In this document: positions 1 to 5,400 of the stretch, one piece after another
How positions within the stretch are numbered: position 1 is the stretch's first letter
How the letters are laid out: every line of letters begins with the position of its first letter
DNA from: Bacteriovoracaceae bacterium
GTDB lineage: Bacteria; Bdellovibrionota; Bacteriovoracia; Bacteriovoracales; Bacteriovoracaceae
DNA length: 7,032 nucleotides
Direction: 5' to 3'
NCBI GenBank assembly: GCA_023146355.1
Contig: JAGLCH010000355.1
Coordinates: 1-7,032, forward strand
Position numbers and translations under genes: made by a program
Notes under the pieces: generated by a model
Seen by the model: the letters and a program-made list of their open reading frames with translations, nothing else
Databases searched by the model: none
Told to the model about the DNA's origin: nothing

Positions 1-203
1 GCTTCAAGAGGCATTTTTTTATGAAGCTCCAGGATAACTCATTAGTTGTTAAAGAGAATTCTTAATCCATACAGTTGTCTAAAGTTTATACAATCAAACT
101 CGATATATTTATAAATCTAGAGGAATACTTGTCTTCCTTATTTTCCTAATAAGCTGTTATTTCATCATTGATTGAAAGGTTACTTTTATTGGCTCCAATT
201 TTG

Positions 204-222
204 CACTTATGTTTCATAAGTG
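204..222. promoter_or_regulatory. Perfect 8-bp inverted repeat, possible operator or hairpin
   Basis: CACTTATG (204-211) and CATAAGTG (215-222) are exact reverse complements separated by TTT. No T-run follows, so it is not a typical intrinsic terminator. It lies about 20 bases upstream of the best promoter candidate, where an activator or repressor dimer could bind. If transcription starts further upstream it could instead form a hairpin in the leader RNA. The symmetry is seen directly; the regulatory role is inference. Confidence 0.4.
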
Positions 223-241
223 ATGTTTGGATATTGAGTAC

Positions 242-268
242 TTGCCATCAAAATTATGACGGTATAAA
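242..268 (+). promoter_or_regulatory. Candidate sigma-70-type promoter
   Basis: TTGCCA (242-247) matches the -35 consensus at 5 of 6 bases, and TATAAA (263-268) matches the -10 consensus at 5 of 6. The spacer is only 15 bases, shorter than the usual 16-18, so strength is doubtful. Transcription would start near 275 and give an untranslated leader of about 60 bases before the ATG at 334. In DNA this AT-rich, chance matches are common. Confidence 0.35.
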
Positions 269-322
269 AAACATCAAAATTGAGCAACAAAGAAATACTT
301 CATTCTTGCTGCAATCACCAAT

Positions 323-327
323 AAGGA
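323..327 (+). promoter_or_regulatory. Ribosome binding site of the lipoprotein gene
   Basis: AAGGA lies 6 bases before the ATG at 334. This is good Shine-Dalgarno spacing and selects the start that gives a clean lipoprotein signal peptide. Confidence 0.75.
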
Positions 328-333
328 AAAGCT

Positions 334-2436
334 ATGAAAATACTATTTGTCTTATTCTTCGTTTTACTGGCCGGCTGTAACGAACAAGGCCAATCCTTTG
401 AGTCATCATCTAAATTAAAAATTACTCTGAGTCAAAAAGAGCAGGACATTGTAAGGGGCAAGAAACTTATCGATAGCTTTGATGACAATATTTTTTATGA
501 CGACGAGCAAACTGCTGAAAATAATAGAACATCCTCTACCATTGATAGTCAGATCGAGTTGATTAGCAATGATTTTGGAGATGATATTTCCAGATACATG
601 AATATTTTAGAAGGGGTTTTGAACCTCACAATTGAACGAAGCGATAATTTGAACGACCAGATTGTTGATATAATCAAAATTACCGCTGAGCAAAGGGCAG
701 AGTATAAGCATTTATACATTTTGATAAAGATAATTAATATCATTAAAAATAAATTTGAATTTGATCAAGAGTCATTGTTCGATTCGAATGAATTTTTATC
801 TGCCTTATATTCTTTAGTTGAGAATGGACTTCATCACTTAGATCGGCCAATACTTCAGCTTTATGGACTTGATCGCCTTGTGTCTAATAAGTCGGATTTT
901 ATTACTATTTTTACACCCATCATTTTAGGTTCAAGTGCAGATGAAAAATTTAGTGCAGTGGAGAATCAAATAATAATGCGATATGCTGACAGCATTGCTT
1001 CCATTGAAGTTGAAGATGAGATTGAACTGTTTGAGGAAACATACATTCACCTTGCAGATATATTTTCTAAAAATGCTATATGGCAGCTAAAAAACTATAC
1101 AACAATTGATTCTCCACTTATTGGGATTTCAAATCTATCTAAGGCGTTGAATAAAGTATTTGTTGATGGTCTTTCGGCGAAGCTTTCTTTAAGAGCTCAA
1201 GATATCAAGTTCAAAATGTTCGACTTAAAGCTCGTTAACTTTTCTTCCGAGAACTCAGAGTCACTTATTTTTGTCAATGTTGACCACTTAGTTAAGGAAT
1301 GTGATGAATCTGTAGTCAGTGCATTTTATCCACTATTGAAATATAGTTTTCAAAATTACCTGTCAAAAGAGATTTCTGATGATAGTGGCTTTTTAAAAAA
1401 GTATCTATCAGCAAAGCTTAATACTGAGAATAAAGTAAAACTGTTCTACCGTTATAAAAATGTTTTAGCGAGTATTAATGCAATCAGAGGGGCCGGGGTA
1501 GTAACAGATGAAATAAATCTTTCATTTAATAGTTATATTCAGAGGCTAAGTGAAAGGTCCTCTGTTGAAATCGAAAGTATGGAGGATGGATCTATCTTTT
1601 TAAAAGGACAGGGGACAATTCAGTTATCAGAAGTTGTAAAAAATAAAAGCTTGGGTGGTGGAATTATCTCAAATCCTGGTATAGTTATTTTACTTGATGA
1701 CCATGTTTCTCTATCTTTTGCTAAAAACTCAATCTTTAGTACTTATTATGAAGAGTCTCTTAATGACGAAATTATAGCGGCGATAACGAGAAGTACTGCA
1801 AAGGGAAGTATACCCATTCAAAGGCATGTTCCAAGACGATATGAAAGCTATAAGTGCAAATATAACAGGCCCTTCAAAAAATGTTGGGGTGAAGATAGAT
1901 TTGCACATACCTTCTCAATAACTCAAGGGAAGGCACCATCACGGCCCATTTTGCCATTACCTATGAATAAACCAGATTCAGTAAAATTAAGTATAAGTTC
2001 ATTAAGTGGTAGCAATACATCTGTGTTTCTATCTCGTGGGCAAAATGGTGCAAAAGGGATTCAAGGTATATCTTCGCCATTATGCAATGGGAGTGGATTA
2101 TACACACCTTGGCAAGGTCTTGAAGGTGTTACGAGAACTGCCGGAAACAACTCAACAGGCTTTAATAGTGGAAAACGGGGATTAGCTCCTGTCAGAAGAG
2201 ATGTAAATGCAGGCCGATCCAGTGATGGAGAAACAGGAAGAGATGCTCCGGACTTCACCATCAGTAGGCCACTCCCTAATAATGGTCCAGTTTTATCTTT
2301 TCTAGCAGGTGCAGGGGGCCTACCGGGAGATGCTGCAAGTTGTACCTCGGGCCTTGAGTCGCAGCAAGAACTTGAAGGATTAGTAGGAAAGCGAGGAAAA
2401 CCTGGTGTGCTCGTAATTGGAGAATTTAATGAATAG
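334..2436 (+). CDS. Large lipoprotein with collagen-like Gly-rich C-terminus, unknown function
   Basis: This 700-residue protein matches no family I recognise. Residues 1-15 are a lipoprotein signal peptide: Lys2, a hydrophobic core, and the lipobox LAGC with Cys15 as the lipidated residue. Asn at +2 is not the Asp that favours inner-membrane retention, so the outer membrane is the likely site. Residues 20 to about 405 look mostly alpha-helical and acidic, with no further membrane segment. Residues about 411-470 look beta-rich (alternating hydrophobics, a GGG turn). Cys508 and Cys517 could form a disulfide. Residues 569-691 are Gly-rich, with Gly-X-Y triplets at 569-578 and 682-691 and irregular Gly between, and other Cys at 584 and 670. 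The start at 334 is set by AAGGA 6 bases upstream and by the signal peptide. The 3' end overlaps the Rhs-like gene by 8 bases, so the products probably act together; surface anchor, chaperone or export partner are all possible. An immunity role is less likely, since immunity genes usually follow the toxin gene. The frame is certain, the function is not. Confidence 0.93.
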   Translation: MKILFVLFFVLLAGCNEQGQSFESSSKLKITLSQKEQDIVRGKKLIDSFDDNIFYDDEQTAENNRTSSTIDSQIELISNDFGDDISRYMNILEGVLNLTIERSDNLNDQIVDIIKITAEQRAEYKHLYILIKIINIIKNKFEFDQESLFDSNEFLSALYSLVENGLHHLDRPILQLYGLDRLVSNKSDFITIFTPIILGSSADEKFSAVENQIIMRYADSIASIEVEDEIELFEETYIHLADIFSKNAIWQLKNYTTIDSPLIGISNLSKALNKVFVDGLSAKLSLRAQDIKFKMFDLKLVNFSSENSESLIFVNVDHLVKECDESVVSAFYPLLKYSFQNYLSKEISDDSGFLKKYLSAKLNTENKVKLFYRYKNVLASINAIRGAGVVTDEINLSFNSYIQRLSERSSVEIESMEDGSIFLKGQGTIQLSEVVKNKSLGGGIISNPGIVILLDDHVSLSFAKNSIFSTYYEESLNDEIIAAITRSTAKGSIPIQRHVPRRYESYKCKYNRPFKKCWGEDRFAHTFSITQGKAPSRPILPLPMNKPDSVKLSISSLSGSNTSVFLSRGQNGAKGIQGISSPLCNGSGLYTPWQGLEGVTRTAGNNSTGFNSGKRGLAPVRRDVNAGRSSDGETGRDAPDFTISRPLPNNGPVLSFLAGAGGLPGDAASCTSGLESQQELEGLVGKRGKPGVLVIGEFNE
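2038..2406 (+). repeat. Collagen-like / Gly-rich segment of the lipoprotein
   Basis: This segment encodes lipoprotein residues 569-691. Gly occurs every third residue at 569, 572, 575 and 578, and again at 682, 685, 688 and 691. Between these blocks lie looser Gly-, Pro-, Ser- and Asn-rich stretches, including a GAGG-type turn near residue 660. Bacterial collagen-like proteins have longer unbroken Gly-X-Y runs, so a triple helix is unlikely over the whole segment. A stalk or spacer that holds a domain away from the membrane is possible. The DNA looks more GC-rich than its surroundings, as expected from GGN codons. The Gly pattern is seen directly; the structural role is inference. Confidence 0.5.
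2419..2423 (+). promoter_or_regulatory. Ribosome binding site of the Rhs-like gene, inside the upstream gene
   Basis: GGAGA lies 5 bases before the ATG at 2429 and within the last codons of the lipoprotein gene. With the 8-base overlap of the two reading frames it implies translational coupling, and it fixes the start that yields a proper signal peptide. Confidence 0.75.
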
Positions 2437-5400
2437 CCTGAAATATACTTTGATACTGGTTCTATGCTGTTGGCTAAACTTATCATTTTCAAATGATGAG
2501 GCTCCGGGACGAGTTGACTCTGAGCTCCAGTTCCCCCCAGATAAGAAATCTTCGCCAGTCTATGCAAGTGCTGGTGATATATCAAAAGAGATATCAATAT
2601 CCCCTATCAATCACTACCCTCATGACTTCATGAATTATGTAGATGGGCTAGTTCTTGATAAAGGCGGTGTAAGTGTCATTAAAAGTAGTGGGCTACTTTC
2701 AAAAGGGTTTTCGATTGAGTTGCCTCAGAATAAATACGGGGTCAATGCCCTAAACTTTAACTACTCTTCTAGAAATGCTGCAAACATAGGGTTTGGAACG
2801 GGAATATCTTACTCAATTGAGAAAATGACGATTACAAATAACGGGACAGCATATTCTGGAAATAGCAGCTACATGTTGCAAAAACATAAGGTGGAGTTCG
2901 GAAAAAAGCGGCTTAAGCAACAGCTAAGTAAAGTTAATATTTTCAACATTAACTTTCTTGAATCCTTTCGCGCCACTAAAATTGAAAGCTCCGATATTTT
3001 CTATCTGATTTCTTCTGATAAAGGTCAGTACTATACACGACTCGGATTAAACGGTAACACTTCAGTTTTTACATTAAATGGAGAGCTGCTTTATAAAGTT
3101 GATATGTTTGGTAACTATCTCCACTATTCATGGAGTGAAGGTGCACTACTAAGTATTGATGATGGGAAAAATGACTTACTTTTTATTCAGTATAGTCAAG
3201 ATCGACAAATGATCAGTTCTCATATGTACGGAAAGCTTTCTTTGCTGCCACAGCGAGTAAATGCCATCATCACAGCAAATAGAAAATATGTATTCACCTA
3301 CGAAGATAATTATCTCTTAAAGGTTGATTTAGCAGGAAGCTTGAAGAGTATTTTTGATGTTAGCTATCATCGGATAGAGAAGAAACTAGTTCGTAATAAA
3401 CGAGTTCAGCTTAATGATGGTGAAGTCTTAATAAACAGAGCAAATGGTGATACGGAAAACATCAAACTTTCTAGCAATAACACTGTGTTTTATACGGATA
3501 TCAACGGAGACTTGATTGACGATAAAATTATAATGAAATCAAATAATCTTTCTGGTGGAATAACCAGCGCTTACAAGAACGTTCGATATGAGACTGATGA
3601 TGCTACATTTCGAGTAAAGCTTATTACAACAATGAGTGAGTTTAAAAGATCACTTGAAAAAATAGAAATTCCATTTTCTTTCTTCATTCAGAATAAAGAA
3701 GGTGTATTTGTTGAAAATACAGAACTTAAATTATCGCTAGCTGCTAAGGAGCTATTTACTTTTCATATTACTTCTTCTACGAAATATATTAGTGGCCAAA
3801 AGTATCCATACTATAAAGTATCAGTAGAAAATAAATTTTCGCTTCAGTTTGTCGATTATAATAGTGATGGGCATAGAGATCTTATTCTGTGTCCAAGGGA
3901 TAAAAATGACTACGGCCTAACGAAAGTATATAGAGGAAGAAAAGAGGTTCAGCAGAACCCTCTGGTTGTTTCAATCTATAACTTGCAGCAAGGTGTTCAA
4001 TCTCGTGTGTTTAACAATAGTTCGTTTCGAAAGGGTGTTGTTTTCACATCAAATGGTATCTCGTACACTAGAGAAAACTATGATTTTAAATGTGGACAAT
4101 ATTCACTTTTCTCAGACTTTAATCAAGATGGGGCACTTGATATTTTGTCAGGGAGTGAAATCTATTCTTTTGGTAAAAGTTCAGTATCTAAGACTATACT
4201 TAACAAGAAACAAATAAAAACACTATTCTACCCAATCAAGTCAAATCCACAAAATGAAAATAGCTATATGCAGTTTTATCTTATTGATTCTAAACATCAG
4301 GCGCTTCCATTTCACTCTTCTATAATTGATCTAAAAACCAGAAGAATGAAATTAATCGGTACATTTTACTCATATGATGTTGAGCACTATGGCATTGGGA
4401 AAACTCTTAATCGTGTCAATACAACCTGGGGAGGATATGTCACTCCAACTTTTTCCTTAAGAGCGAGCGGCCCTGTAGTCAGTAATATTAGCTATTTTAA
4501 TGAAAATGGAAAAAGCTTAAAAGAGGAACGCTTCGAATACTTTAATCCTTTATGGGGGCCAAGCTTTGGCATTTTCATGGGGTATGAAAAAGTTAAGCAC
4601 TTTGAAAGTGCTAGGAATATTTTTAGTTCTGAATCAATTAATTTTTTCTATGACAGACGGGCCATAAAGCACAAGTTAGAAAACATTAATCGGTATACAC
4701 CAAGAGCACAGACCACGACTTTATTTAAAGGGAACGATGCCAAGCTGAAAGTGGAATCAAAACTTGATGTTGTAACTATCCAAGGGAAAACATTTCTAAG
4801 GAATATTTCGATTAAAAAGAGCAACTATGATCTTTATTCTGAGTCATTAGTCCATAGAATGATGTCGTTTGGGCCTGGGTCTCTTCTTGAAACCTCAACA
4901 ACAACAACGACAAAGGGCAGTAAAACCGGTAAAAAGGAAGTCACCTACACCTACGACTTTGAAAAATACCTTTTACTCAATAAGCAAATAACATCAAAGG
5001 GAGCTACATACAGTGACTCACTAGTTGTTGAATATGACCGCGGAAAAATGACGGAGCAAAACGATGGCGTTTTCAACTATAAATATATCTTAGATCGATT
5101 TGGGCGAACGGTAGAGTCATTTAAAAACGATATGATGATGAGTCGTGTCGAATTCAATATAGATAATCGGATCATAATCACAGGTGCCGATAATCGATGG
5201 ACTGACTATCAACTCGATAAGTTTGGCAATACAGTATGGTCAAAAAATGACAAAGGTGTTGAAAATAAATTCACATACTTCTCTGACTCACATCGCAAGG
5301 AAAGAGTTCGTGATGGAGTTCTTGTGAGCAAAATCAAAGTCAGCAAGTTGAATAATATCGCAATATTTAATGAAGGTAGCATGACTCTAAAGTCTCTTAG

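Larger units (their letters stand above)
1..333. other. Non-coding leader upstream of the operon
   Basis: No convincing gene lies here. Two reading frames are open from the left edge, stopping at 35-37 (11 codons) and 63-65 (20 codons). Either could be the tail of an upstream + strand gene, but nothing decides between them. From about 66 onward the DNA is AT-rich with stops in all frames. A 70-codon frame from a TTG at 168 overlaps the start of the lipoprotein gene and has no good ribosome site, so I do not call it. The stretch holds the inverted repeat at 204-222 and the promoter candidate at 242-268. No tRNA, riboswitch or clear intrinsic terminator is visible. Confidence 0.6.

Noticed and set aside
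1..27. Inverted repeat GCTTCA / TGAAGC at the left edge as a terminator
   Set aside because: The arms are only 6 bp with a 15-base loop, the T-run lies inside the loop instead of after the stem, and the window edge cuts any extension.
137..153. AT-rich inverted repeat CTTATT / AATAAG
   Set aside because: Six mostly A-T pairs around a 5-base loop are expected by chance in such AT-rich DNA, and no T-run follows.
168..380. 70-codon frame from a TTG start with a hydrophobic N-terminus
   Set aside because: It has no good ribosome site, a weak TTG start, and overlaps the well-supported lipoprotein start at 334 in another frame.
549..743. 64-codon minus-strand frame
   Set aside because: It lies wholly inside the lipoprotein gene and shows no independent coding evidence.
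2061..2597. 178-codon minus-strand frame
   Set aside because: It lies antisense to the Gly-rich lipoprotein tail and the start of the Rhs gene. Its length follows from GGN/CCN codon composition, and its Pro/Ser/Leu-rich product looks like an artefact.
3966..4217. 83-codon + strand frame inside the Rhs-like gene
   Set aside because: It is a shadow in another frame of a continuous 1,534-codon reading frame with clear domain motifs.
4898..4912. ACA-type triplet run as a phase-variable microsatellite
   Set aside because: Only five Thr codons (ACA x3, ACG, ACA). A trinucleotide run would not shift the frame; it fits a short interdomain Thr linker.
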